Source: Shouchella clausii
Lineage (GTDB): Bacteria; Bacillota; Bacilli; Bacillales; Bacillaceae_D
Length of the DNA: 64,000 bases
Reading direction: 5' to 3'
NCBI RefSeq assembly: GCF_001598215.1
Contig: NZ_BCXJ01000005.1
Span: 62,001-126,000, forward strand
Shown piece after piece: positions 1-9,141 of this stretch. The notes below the pieces were generated by a model. It was not told where the DNA came from. It saw nothing but the letters and a program-made list of their open reading frames with translations, and did no database searches. Made by a program: the position numbers and the translations under genes. How positions within the stretch are numbered: the first letter of the stretch is position 1; every line of letters begins with the position of its first letter.

Positions 1-1811
1 ATAATCGTTGAATAGTTTTAGGTGCTGTCGCATGAATTAGCGTGTGTACTTCTTTTTGGACGAGGACAAGATTCTGATAGGAATCATTCTTTGTCAATAT
101 CCAAGGTTCTTTATGGTGACAGTGGAAGTCGTTTAAGAAAAGTTCCTCACCTGTTATGGCACACCTACCTTTTTGTGCGACAAATAAAGAAATTCGATTA
201 TCATTAAACTCAATACTTGCTCTTTCATTTATTACTGGATGTTGTCGTAACCATTGAACTTTCCAATCTGGAACGGATTGTTGTTTTCGATGAATCGCCA
301 GTCTGCCTTCGGGTGTATATTTGTTATAAGCATGCTGCTTCAACATTGGTTTTCTCATCTGAACATAACCTAAAGGCAGGATAGGGTAATCACGTAAATA
401 GCGCATTTGTTTTGATTTCAAATACTTCTTGATTCCCTTGTCATGACCTTTATATTCACCTTTTTTGGTCAATCCATCTTGTCGAAGTAAATTATACATA
501 GTAGTTAGTAGTTGATAATTAATTGGTACGAAATCTAGGTTTACATGTGTGGCTAACGAATAATACTGGTGTATTCCAATAATCATGGAATTATATTTTT
601 TAACTTCTCGTACCACATCTCTTTGCTTATCCATTTTCTTAATTCGTTTTATTTGTTTTTTAAGACCATGTTTAATGCGTTTAAGAGCTTTTGGCGCAAC
701 ATGTGAGTGGCAAACTTTTTTGCCACTTTTTGAAACTAACCGCAATGTAAATCCTAGAAATTCGCTAGATTCCTTGTTTAGGTTGGTTATCTGAGACTTT
801 TCTTCTGATACAGGAAGCCTTAACCTATCTTTTAACCACAGTTTGACTGCATGATATATTTTGTGAGCGTCTGCTTCTGAGCGACAAAATATTTTGAAGT
901 CATCGCAATACCTCACGATATACATTTCTTTTAGGGACGTAGTCTTTCGTAATTTTTCAAAAACTATGTCCTTTGTCCAAGTAGCCTTTCTTATTGTAGT
1001 TAGGTTTTAACTCCCGACAGGTACGTTCCTCCCATTGATTGGCAATCCACCAATCGAACTCATTCAAATTAATATTTGCAAGTAGGGGACTTAAAATTCC
1101 GCCTTGAGGTGTTCCTTTCGTTGGAATTTCAGTCTCCCCATTTGGAAGGACAATTGGTGCTTTCAACATCTTTCGTAAGATAACCAATAGTTGTTTATCA
1201 CGAATACCCATTGTCCATATCTGGCGCATGAGTTTTCCATGATGAACATTATCAAAGAATCCTTTAATATCTACATCAACTACATAATTTAATCGACTTT
1301 GGTTCATTCGGTACATACACGTAGCTATTGCATTTTCTGTAGACCGTTGAGGTCTAAATCCATAGCTGTGTTTATAAAATTTAGCTTCGCAAATTGGTTC
1401 AAGTACTTGCAGAATACATTGTTGAGTAATTCTATCCCATATAGAGGGGATACCCAACGGTCTTTTACGACCATTTGCTTTAGGAATTTCGACTCTACGA
1501 ACTTTTCTAGGTGTATAGCGTTGAAATCTTTTTTGTACAATTGTAAGAAAGGTAGTGTAGGGGAGGTTTTCAATATCTTTGATGGAAACCCCGTCAATAC
1601 CCTTTGTTTTACTGCCACTATTTCTTTTGATTGTACGATACGCTAATTGAATATTTTCATTTGATGTGATGATGTTCATTAGGTTTTTGAACGAAACTCC
1701 TTCGGCGCTTTTCTGATATAGCTTATCGAAAATTTCGGTCATTCCGTAGTATTCTGCATAACGTAATTTATTATCTTTTAGAACAATTTCTTCTCTAACA
1801 GTTTGTTTCAT
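1..1811 (-). pseudogene. ltrA: Group II intron reverse transcriptase/maturase with HNH domain, frameshifted
   Basis: The protein starts at 1811 behind GAGGAG. Its first 284 residues hold the RT N-terminal part (SIWDRITQQCILQVLEPICEAKFYKHSYGFRPQRS, then a GTPQGGILSPLLANI block). The frame then stops at 957. The next frame continues without a stop to position 1 and contains YCDDFKIFCR (RT catalytic box, YCDD instead of YADD), a basic maturase/X region and a C-terminal HNH-like endonuclease (CAITG...HCHHKEPW...NLVLV...H). Dropping one base from the five-base run at 959-963 joins the two frames as GHSFEKLRKTT, which fits the family. The gene is therefore a single-base frameshift, real or a sequencing error. 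The C-terminal end lies outside the window. Confidence 0.85.
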
Positions 1812-2529
1812 GGTCTATCACTCCTCTCGTCAGATTCGTGACCTTTTTAGTCCTACTAGAATCCATGAGTAGCGATTAAGTTTTATCAATAAATAAATGA
1901 CTTGTGGCTGTTCCTCCGATTCCATTACAGAATCATCAACGGTCGCGCCACTACTCTCACTAAAGATTAAGAAAAGTTATGCTTTCCTTTTCAACGCTTC
2001 ACTGGTTATGCTTACCTCCACGTCTTTAGCTTTCAACGTTCCCTTAACTTTATCAATACAGAGGTTAGGTGCTGACTTTACCCCACAGACTTATCATGTG
2101 CCTGTAACACATCAAGGACTTTCATAGGTGCATATTCTTACTTACCCTCAAGCCTGTCATACATACATTTCTGCATGTTAGCGTTCAGAGCGTACATTCG
2201 CCAGTTCGTCAGTTCCTTCGGGAACATTCTCACCATATTCTGTTTTTAATGACTCCCGGCATATCAACTACATATCCTACCTCTAGGACACTTTCGTTAA
2301 ATGACAAAACATTTAATACGGTAATTTTCTGCCGACTTCACCGAGCTTTATACAGTTTTCTTTGCACAAGATAACCGCATATCGGAGGATTAGAGGAAGC
2401 GTTTCAGGACGTTACGCCATCATTCCACTTCTCAAGTTAAGAGTTCTCCATTCCCTCTTTGTTTAACTGTTTTTTAAGCAGCTATATTCGAGAATGTGCG
2501 CAATCTTTTCAATTGCGAACGTTTCGCAC
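1..2529 (-). mobile_element. Group II intron (5' part; 3' end outside window)
   Basis: Reading leftwards, the interrupted VirB4-like gene ends at 2530 and the intron begins at 2529 with GTGCG, the consensus 5' end of bacterial group II introns. About 700 nt of non-coding sequence (1812-2529) corresponds to ribozyme domains I-III, and the intron-encoded protein starts at 1811. The intron is in the same orientation as its host gene, so splicing could restore the mRNA. The 3' end (domains V and VI) is beyond the window. I did not fold the RNA or assign its structural class. Short open frames inside it on the other strand are not genes. Confidence 0.85.
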
Positions 2530-4612
2530 AGCTCCATGCCTCATCCAAGTCAACAATTTTAAAAATACTACGGTCAGAGTGAATGAAGTCAAGGGCAAAA
2601 GTGGAAATAATAATCAACATGGCGACACTCAATAATTCCATTGTCGTGTATTCCTCAAAGTTGGTCTCTGCGTCTGGTAGGACTAAATCTGCCACTTGAA
2701 TAATGTTGAGCTGCTTTTCTAAACTGATAGAATTCTCGACCGTTCCATCAGAAAAGAGCAGGTGAGCAAAATCATAGTCTGTAAAGCTTTCGATATGGTC
2801 AGCAATCGTGGCAGCCAATGGATTCGGATCACTTCTTAGTTCTTGGATAACGAGAAGCAAGCCACGTTCTTCTTGTTGGCTAACAGCACGAATGGCTTTT
2901 CTAAGAACGGGAAACTTTTCACCATCTCGGCTAGATATACCCGTAAGAAAGGTCAAAATATCAATGGCAAGACTTTCGGAATCCTTTTTCTTTTGCATAA
3001 TGACATAAGGGTCAAGTAAGCCTTGATTGGCTTCCTCACTCGTTAAATTGACGATATTAATTTCTTCGGCAATATCGGGTAAGGCTTCCTTCCATCCGCC
3101 ACGTTCCCCCTTAGGATCGACAACCAATGCTTGACCACCAAAAAGAACCGCATAATAGACGAGTAGATTATTCGAGAACGATTTCCCACCACCAAGCGAC
3201 CCAAGAAAAGCAGAAGCAAGGGCATTGGTCACTGAACCTTTCACCCCTTGACTGGCAAGGCTAGGATTGAGGTATACATTTCTTCCTGTGTCTAAGTTGT
3301 ACCCAAAATAAATGCCTTCTGTTTCACCTAACATTTGCGTTGCTCCAAAGCCAAGCCCAGCTAAAAAGTCAGAGGTCACATATTGCACGTAATCATTGAT
3401 ATAACGCTTACTGGCAGGAATAAATTCACCATGTAAGCCCAACATATCGCCAAACGGACGGATGAGCTTCACGTTCAAATCATCGTAGAAATCTTTCACC
3501 TCATTACAGCGTTGTTTGAGTTCTTCCAAGTCAGAAGCAGAAACCCGAATGACATAGCTTAACTTATACATCGATTCTTTCGTTTGATCGAGGACATCTT
3601 CCAATTCGTTCACTTGTTCCAAGGCTTCTAGTACATTGCTGCCTGTTTCGTTGTCTGATTCCATCGCATGATTATCCAAGTCTTTCAATTCCTTTTTCTT
3701 ATTGCGTACGGTGGATAATGCTTTTTTATTAGTGACAATCTCGACATGCATAGAGGTGTCAATCGGAAAATCAAATTGTTGTTGTTGATAGTAAAAGATT
3801 TCATCACTAGGAAACTCTAAATCTCCCACAATAGAATTAATCGTAAAATAAGCCGCATAAGTCGTTTGTTCTTCCTGTTCCAGCTTGATATAACGCTGTT
3901 TTTCCGTAATCAGGCAGCGAGTAGGTTTCATTAAATCATAATGTTTGATATAGGTTTCTTTTTCGCCTTTTTCATAAGCAAGAGGATAGCTGTACTCTTC
4001 AAAAGCAATCCCTGATTGTCCATGAATATGCTCTATGAGATAACCCATATCGTCTTTCGTTACAGGTCGTACCTTAAAACGCTTTTTGATTTTATTCTGT
4101 AAGAGCTGTTCCATCTTTAAAAACCGAGCGACTTCACTATGCGGCATAGAAACAAAATCACCCATGACATGATGGTTCACATCACGTACAAAGGTAGAGA
4201 GGGAGGTCGTCACTGATTTTCCCATTGACTTGATATTGACTTCTTCTTCATTCAACAAAAGTTTAAAGCCGATAAAAAAGCGGTAGTCTACCTGATGTTC
4301 ACCAATCATGGAAACAAGGGCTTCGGTTTGATCGTCAATTCGATTGTAAGCTGCTTCTTGTAATCGTCCTGTCACTAGCTCTTTGCTTCGTTCTTGTACC
4401 GACCGTATACTGCTTTCGGTACTGATCTGTAAAGCGTGTATTTTGCCATCTTGATTTTGGGTAATCAACTGCCTAAAGTGTTCGTGTACCTGAATCTTTT
4501 CATCTTCGGACAGAAAGGAATAATTGTATGGCAATAATTCATAATACGCAAAGGTTTCTCCATCATGATTAAAGACCAAATTATTTTCCATATACTTAAT
4601 CGGGTAGCCCAT
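2530..4612 (-). CDS. VirB4-like conjugation ATPase (Tn916 Orf16/ConE type), 5' exon interrupted by intron
   Basis: This is the ATPase that powers the mating channel at the membrane in Tn916/ICEBs1-type conjugation. The exon encodes 694 residues. It carries Walker A GSLGGGKS near residue 471-478, an N-terminal TcpF/VirB4 region, and Walker B IVDLDEAWS at its end. The family protein is about 815 residues, so roughly 120 C-terminal residues lie in the second exon outside the window. Without splicing the frame runs 18 foreign residues into the intron and stops at 2474. Start: an upstream GTG is possible at 4621, but AAGGAG sits 8 nt before the ATG at 4612. Its start overlaps the end of the preceding tcpE-like gene, so the two are probably translationally coupled. 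Confidence 0.9.
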
Positions 4613-4988
4613 ATTTGCCACTCCTTACTGCGGTTATTTTTTCCTCAAAGGTCTGTTTTTGAAGTTTAACTGGCTTTCCTGCGTAAGTGACTTTTGAGCG
4701 AATCCAATAAGTTAACACAGATTTAAGAAACCCATAAGGCTTTTTGCCGTCAAAACTTTTCTTACTCATAAACCATGTCAAAGCTACGGGAATACCGACA
4801 TATTTTAATAATGCCCCGTCAATCAAAGAGAGGGGAGGAACGTTTCCAAGTAACATGACGACCAAGAGAGAAAGTACAAACCATGTCATTTGATTAAACG
4901 TAACAGGAAAAGGTAAACGAAAATCATTGATTGCATAAATCACTTTTTCCACTGACCAGATTCGCGTGTAACTTTTTAACTTCTTCAT
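4596..4988 (-). CDS. TcpE-family conjugation membrane protein (Tn916 Orf17 type)
   Basis: A 130-residue protein starting MKKLKSYTRIWSVEKVIYAI. Two adjacent hydrophobic segments (about residues 30-50 and 53-70) and a basic C-terminal tail fit the TcpE/PrgI-like family, which in Tn916-type elements precedes the VirB4 ATPase and helps build the mating apparatus in the membrane. Here it also directly precedes the ATPase gene, overlapping it by about 17 nt. AAAGGATG stands before the ATG. Function is by family and position; no catalytic motif is expected. Confidence 0.8.
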   Translation of the reverse strand: MKKLKSYTRIWSVEKVIYAINDFRLPFPVTFNQMTWFVLSLLVVMLLGNVPPLSLIDGALLKYVGIPVALTWFMSKKSFDGKKPYGFLKSVLTYWIRSKVTYAGKPVKLQKQTFEEKITAVRSGKYGLPD

Positions 4989-5049
4989 GTCTTATACATC
5001 CTTTCCAAAACAAAGAAGCAGCCTGTAATAAAACAAGCTGCCTTTCAAT

Positions 5050-5550
5050 CTATCCGACATATTCAAATACCCCATGATTGGTGACAAGAAAATTCGCTCC
5101 AATCTCAAGGTCACGCCCATAGGCTTGATAATCAATATAATTTTGTAGATAAGCAGGCACTTCTCCAAGAGAACCTGATTCATCAATTAAATACCTAGCG
5201 ACATCTTCCATACTGTCGCAATCCGAATAACAAATAATATCATCTTGATTTTCCAGGACTTCTTCGACGCTGTTAAACCAATATCCCTGAATTTCCGAAA
5301 GAGCGTCATATAAGGGAGTACCTTCGATTTCCTGTACCATTTCACATAACCGATTGATTTCGGAAATAGGTGTGTACTCATGGATTTCAAATGGTAGCTC
5401 ATAATCATGTATGGCATATTCTTCATATTCACCATTCAATCCGATTTGTTCTTTCACATTTTCTATATCAATAGGAGGGGAGAACCAAGCACCTACTAGT
5501 TCACCCTCATTATATTTACCAAGGTTTGCTATATACACTTGCATTTCCAT
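5050..5550 (-). CDS. ardA: ArdA-type antirestriction protein (Tn916 Orf18 type)
   Basis: A 166-residue, strongly acidic protein (MEMQVYIANLGKYNEGELVGAW...). ArdA proteins mimic the bent shape and charge of B-form DNA and block type I restriction enzymes, protecting the element on entry into a new host. The opening YIANLGKYNEGELVGAWF and the internal EYAIHDYELPFEI match the family, and the length is the usual one. It sits between the TcpD-like and TcpE-like genes, equivalent to orf18 in Tn916. AAAGGACG precedes the ATG. A terminator-like hairpin upstream at 5585-5618 may set its expression apart from the upstream genes. Confidence 0.92.
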   Translation of the reverse strand: MEMQVYIANLGKYNEGELVGAWFSPPIDIENVKEQIGLNGEYEEYAIHDYELPFEIHEYTPISEINRLCEMVQEIEGTPLYDALSEIQGYWFNSVEEVLENQDDIICYSDCDSMEDVARYLIDESGSLGEVPAYLQNYIDYQAYGRDLEIGANFLVTNHGVFEYVG

Positions 5551-5584
5551 TGGTTATCACGTCCTTTTATAAAAATAGTCATAA

Positions 5585-5618
5585 AAAAAGCACCTGCAAG
5601 ATGTTTGCTGGTACTCAA
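5585..5618 (-). terminator. Hairpin plus T-run inside the conjugation operon, before ardA
   Basis: On the minus strand AGTACCAGCA and TGCAGGTGCT can pair with one G-U and one mismatch, and a run of seven T follows. It lies in the 166-nt gap between the TcpD-like gene and ardA, so it could attenuate transcription inside the operon. A second potential stem, ACCCGTT with AACGGGT, lies just upstream (about 5648-5712). Confidence 0.5.
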
Positions 5619-5716
5619 AATAGGCTTGTTAATCCCTTCCGCACTCCCGTTTGGATCACCCGTTTTTTACGAAACATAAGTAAATCGCTTATCTTTCATA
5701 AAAGAACGGGTACAAT

Positions 5717-5938
5717 TTAAGCCCCGATGATTCTGTTAAATAGGTTTAATAATATATCTTTTACACCTGCTGCATTAAAGACTAATCCGACAGCTACTAA
5801 TGCAATGATGAGGAATCCAATAAGTTTGGAAAACTCTCTCTTAAATCCTAAATAAATCCCGATTACTACAATTGCCATCAACACTAAGGATTGGGCGTTG
5901 TCTAAAAACCAGTTGTACAAATTTTGGCCGAAATTCAT
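5717..5938 (-). CDS. TcpD-like small membrane protein
   Basis: A 73-residue protein (MNFGQNLYNWFLDNAQSLVLMAIVV...) with two hydrophobic segments, about residues 16-34 and 40-58, joined by a short basic turn (FKREFSK). The size, topology and place between relaxase and ardA match the small TcpD family of conjugative elements, which is linked to the mating channel. Start: a TTG at 5944 is possible, but AAGGAG is 9 nt before the ATG at 5938. Its exact role is unknown. Confidence 0.65.
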   Translation of the reverse strand: MNFGQNLYNWFLDNAQSLVLMAIVVIGIYLGFKREFSKLIGFLIIALVAVGLVFNAAGVKDILLNLFNRIIGA

Positions 5939-5954
5939 GTGCAAAAGCTCCTTT

Positions 5955-7160
5955 CTATTCTTTATCTTCTAATAAAACCTGAATCACATCTTCGGTCGCC
6001 ATTGCCTGCTGCATAAGCAATTTTTGATGACGTTTTGATAAGGTTGCCTGTTTCAATATATCATTCATGATATTTGTTTGATTGATTTCATCTAGTTTTA
6101 TTGCCAGTTTCCATGTGGGAGCGACTTGTTTTGCCAGCCACCGTAAAGTTTTATCAAACGTATAGGGTTCAGGTTTGGTGGTTAACGATATTTTTCGGTT
6201 TTCTCCTAAATCTAAGAAACGCTGCCACACTGCATTCATTTTCCAATTACTGCGACGCTTCTTTTCGTCTTTGTCTACAAAACGAATATAGCGATTGATG
6301 ATTGAAAAAGCGGTTCGTCCAGCGTCCTCATAGGTCATTAAATCAACAATTGCATGATAGGCACGATCATTTTTTAATCGGATTTCCAAGCGGTTTTTCA
6401 CGTCTGTATCTTCTAGTGATAAACCGTATTTGATAAATTGTTCATAGTCTTTTTCATAGATACACAGGTACACGTCACTTTTTAGCGAGCCGATATATAG
6501 ACTGTTTCCCATATCAGGTTTATCTTCCCCATGCACTAAGTCACCAGAACGATAGCTTTTAAAGTTCCGAAAAACAGAAATACATTCCTCGTTATGACAT
6601 TTGTTTGTGAGAAAGGGAATATCTAATATGCCTGTCTTATCATTCATCGCAAGGTCAATACGTTTAAATACGCCACCGACACGAAATACATCGACAAAGA
6701 AATCAAACCATGTTCGCTGTTGGGCGAGCAGAAAATTTTCAAATTGACGACATCCTTTTCCTTTTAATTCGAGTAGGCAGCCTTTATCCTCATCGGGCGA
6801 AACCATGACGACAATATCACCAAAGACGTATTGTTCAAGGTACGAATAAAAAGCAAAGTCCTCATGCAGCATGTATTCCATTTTCAACTGTAAAATATCT
6901 TCAATGACTGGAATAGGGTCTGTCGTGATAAATCGGATTCGCACATAATCAAATAAAATTTCAAGTGGTGCGTCTGGATTAAATTGTTCCAGTACATCCA
7001 ACAAAGCAGTTTGTAGAGAATCAGAAGGCGTTGCTTTTCCTGTTTCTATTTCGCTAATATACTGTCTTGTCACGCCAACATGTACTGCCAGCTTATTTTG
7101 TGATACACCGTATTCTAATCGTTTGTCTTTTAATGCTTGATACCAAGAAATTAGATTCAT
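5955..7160 (-). CDS. Conjugative relaxase / replication initiator (Orf20/NicK type) with N-terminal HTH
   Basis: A 401-residue protein. Residues about 10-60 form an XRE-type helix-turn-helix (NKLAVHVGVTRQYISEIETG). The remainder matches the replication initiation factor family (FDYVRIRFITTDPIPVIEDILQLK...) that includes Tn916 Orf20 and ICEBs1 NicK. These proteins nick oriT, stay bound to the 5' end and start rolling-circle replication and transfer. The catalytic tyrosine is not assigned with certainty. The gene lies directly downstream of the predicted oriT. GGGAGG precedes the ATG at 7160. The HTH could add operator or oriT binding; that is inference. Confidence 0.9.
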   Translation of the reverse strand: MNLISWYQALKDKRLEYGVSQNKLAVHVGVTRQYISEIETGKATPSDSLQTALLDVLEQFNPDAPLEILFDYVRIRFITTDPIPVIEDILQLKMEYMLHEDFAFYSYLEQYVFGDIVVMVSPDEDKGCLLELKGKGCRQFENFLLAQQRTWFDFFVDVFRVGGVFKRIDLAMNDKTGILDIPFLTNKCHNEECISVFRNFKSYRSGDLVHGEDKPDMGNSLYIGSLKSDVYLCIYEKDYEQFIKYGLSLEDTDVKNRLEIRLKNDRAYHAIVDLMTYEDAGRTAFSIINRYIRFVDKDEKKRRSNWKMNAVWQRFLDLGENRKISLTTKPEPYTFDKTLRWLAKQVAPTWKLAIKLDEINQTNIMNDILKQATLSKRHQKLLMQQAMATEDVIQVLLEDKE

Positions 7161-7181
7161 TTACATTCCTCCCAACTAAAA

Positions 7182-7217
7182 AAAGATGTCAACTAGAGCT
7201 TAAAAGCTGACATCTTT
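7182..7217 (-). terminator. Terminator-like hairpin between coupling protein and relaxase genes
   Basis: A perfect 10-bp inverted repeat (AAAGATGTCA / TGACATCTTT), with an inner AGCTTAAAAGCT loop stem and flanking A and T runs. It may end the upstream transcript or be part of the oriT region. The relaxase gene starts 22 nt beyond it. Confidence 0.5.
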
Positions 7218-7219
7218 CT

Positions 7220-7383
7220 CATGCGTTTCAAACCCTTGTGCCATCAGGCATTCATGGGTTTTTGAAACAGTTTCTTTTTACTTTTCTACCCCCCTGTTAG
7301 AAATGGGGGGTTAAGGCGTGGCTGTCGCCACGCAGGCTTAACCCAGCACAGCGCCTTTCGCTTCGCACGGCGCCGCACTGGGC
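7220..7383 (-). other. oriT: Origin of transfer (oriT) with flanking hairpins
   Basis: At 7288-7311, the minus strand reads ACCCCCC, then ATTTCTAACA, then GGGGGGT: a near-perfect C/G inverted repeat with CTAACA in the spacer. This is the arrangement I recall for the ICEBs1/Tn916 nick region. It lies between the coupling protein and relaxase genes, as in Tn916. Nearby are further stems: GTTTCAAACCC with GGGTTTTTGAAAC (7227-7269), GCGTGGC/GCCACGC (7316-7333), and a GC-rich imperfect stem around 7338-7381 (CCCAG...GCGCC with GGCGC...CTGGG). These could be relaxase binding or single-strand origin structures. The nick position was not determined. Confidence 0.8.
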
Positions 7384-7388
7384 AGCCT

Positions 7389-8726
7389 TTAGCTAGATAA
7401 TTTATCAATTTCTTTTAAAAAGTCATGCCTTTTTGGTACAAGGGGCGTGTAAAATTCAGAGATCACATTATCCCCCTTGTCTACATAACCACGACCTCTG
7501 ATTGGCTTTAAGAAAAATTGTTTTTGTACGTCGCTGCCAAAAAGCATACCATAGCCAAGCTCACTCATTCTGCCTAAACCTACTCGAAAATTAAATTGAT
7601 CCCTAATTCCATCTCCAAGATACTTTGCGTCTGGCCTTTGACAAGCAAGGATAAGGAAAAAGCCTGACTGCCTACCAAGCATAACAATTTGTTTTAGTTT
7701 ACTCATGACTTTAACGCTCTCTTTCCCAATCATTTCCATAAACGACGTGTACTCGTCAAAGATTAAAAAGCGAGCAGGCAAGCCTAAATAAGCATAGTTT
7801 TCACCAGTCTTATAGTTCGGCATTTGCTTCATTTCCTCGTTCCTTTTCATCATGTCCTCATAAAATTGGTCGATACATGCTGTCATATCTTCCTTTTTGT
7901 AGTACACATCAGGCATAACGGTAGCTAAATCTGCCAAATCAGCATTTTTGGGATCTAAGATATACAGTTTAGCATCTGTTTTGAGCAAGGCTTCAATCAA
8001 CGTGAGAATGAAATATGATTTTCCGCCTCCTGTTCCGCCAGCGATCAACATATGCGGCAACTTGTCATACTCCCAATAAAAAGACTCCATTAATTTTAAA
8101 CTGCCATCCTGTGCGATAACCTCATCAATGGAAATACGGTTCGCAATCATATCATAGAAAAGGGTATACTCCACGTAGGAATCACGTAATTCCTTCGATA
8201 CCAATTCACAATACAAACCACTTTCCAGTTTTGTTTCTAAATTTAATAGTGGTTCTTGAAATTTTCCAAGTGTAATCTCTACTTGAATGTAAAGCAAACC
8301 CTTTTCAAACCGATAATAGATTTTCGGGAAATGACTGATTTTCTCCTTTGATTTATTAGATGGAATATCCTTAAAGAAACTCTCTTGTGTGACTTGTTTT
8401 GTTTCATACCAACTGTTTTCTAATACCATTTTAGCAAGTTTTTGTCGATGAATAAGCTGCTTGAAGTGGTTATAACAATAACGATAATAGACAAAAGCAC
8501 AAACTGCCGTTAAAATGAGACTAATACACAACGTCACTAATCCATACTTACTAATAAAATGTGCTTGTAGTTCTTCGAGCTGCCACGTTGTAGCCATTAA
8601 AAATGACAAGTGAAAAGGAATAAAGAATAGAAGCCATACACCAACCAGCGACATACACACAAATTGAAAAACGAGAGAAGCGTCTTTTTCTCTAATACGT
8701 TTCCCTCGTTTTTTGAAAGGTTTCAT
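7389..8726 (-). CDS. FtsK/SpoIIIE-type conjugative coupling protein (Orf21/ConQ/TcpA type)
   Basis: A 445-residue ATPase that delivers the relaxase-DNA complex to the mating channel. Two transmembrane segments lie at about residues 20-45 and 62-82. Walker A is GGTGGGKS at 230-237 and Walker B is LIFDEYTSF near 321-329. The GRMSELGYGMLFGSD stretch and the RGRGYVDKG C-terminal region are FtsK-like. Length is close to Tn916 Orf21 (about 460). It is separated from the upstream DUF961 gene by 2 nt, so the two are co-transcribed. It is followed by oriT and the relaxase gene, the standard order. Confidence 0.92.
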   Translation of the reverse strand: MKPFKKRGKRIREKDASLVFQFVCMSLVGVWLLFFIPFHLSFLMATTWQLEELQAHFISKYGLVTLCISLILTAVCAFVYYRYCYNHFKQLIHRQKLAKMVLENSWYETKQVTQESFFKDIPSNKSKEKISHFPKIYYRFEKGLLYIQVEITLGKFQEPLLNLETKLESGLYCELVSKELRDSYVEYTLFYDMIANRISIDEVIAQDGSLKLMESFYWEYDKLPHMLIAGGTGGGKSYFILTLIEALLKTDAKLYILDPKNADLADLATVMPDVYYKKEDMTACIDQFYEDMMKRNEEMKQMPNYKTGENYAYLGLPARFLIFDEYTSFMEMIGKESVKVMSKLKQIVMLGRQSGFFLILACQRPDAKYLGDGIRDQFNFRVGLGRMSELGYGMLFGSDVQKQFFLKPIRGRGYVDKGDNVISEFYTPLVPKRHDFLKEIDKLSS

Positions 8727-8728
8727 TT

Positions 8729-9112
8729 TTATTTATCCTTATTAGGTGGTGTTTTTGATGGCTTTTCTCCAATAGTTGAAGTTGCTTTTCCTTTTAACAC
8801 GATGTCATCGGCTTTTATATACCAATCGACATCCGCACCACGAAAGGTAGCGTTGGCGACTGTATCCGCAATAGGGTTCATAATTTCTACTTCTGCGTTA
8901 TAATCAAACTCTTTCAATGGAACAGAAGCAGGAAGACTCACTTGTATCATGCGTCCTTGTTCCCTGGACTTTAAATCATATGTGCGTTCCTTTACCTCTG
9001 TTGATACAGTACCATCTTCATTTTGTAAAAATACTTCCCTTCGTAATGCCGAAAACTTTAATAATCCAAATGTTTTTTCTTTATCAATTACAATTCCTTG
9101 TGCTAATCTCAT
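8729..9112 (-). CDS. DUF961-type ICE protein (Tn916 Orf22 type)
   Basis: A 127-residue protein (MRLAQGIVIDKEKTFGLLKFSALRREVF...). It shares the KTFG-LKF-----REV opening and the RTYDLKSREQGRMIQVSLPA segment with the DUF961/YdcP-like family found next to coupling-protein genes in Tn916/ICEBs1 elements. A paralogue is encoded just upstream (9142-9456). The ICEBs1 relative HelP is a helicase-processivity factor for element replication. Whether this copy does the same is inference. GGAGG precedes the start at 9112, and the stop is 2 nt from the next gene. Confidence 0.75.
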   Translation of the reverse strand: MRLAQGIVIDKEKTFGLLKFSALRREVFLQNEDGTVSTEVKERTYDLKSREQGRMIQVSLPASVPLKEFDYNAEVEIMNPIADTVANATFRGADVDWYIKADDIVLKGKATSTIGEKPSKTPPNKDK

Positions 9113-9141
9113 GTGATATTCCTCCTTATATTTTGCCTATG

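Noticed and set aside
1897-2127. 76-aa frame inside the intron
   Set aside because: Lies in the ribozyme part opposite to the intron's coding direction, without a ribosome site.
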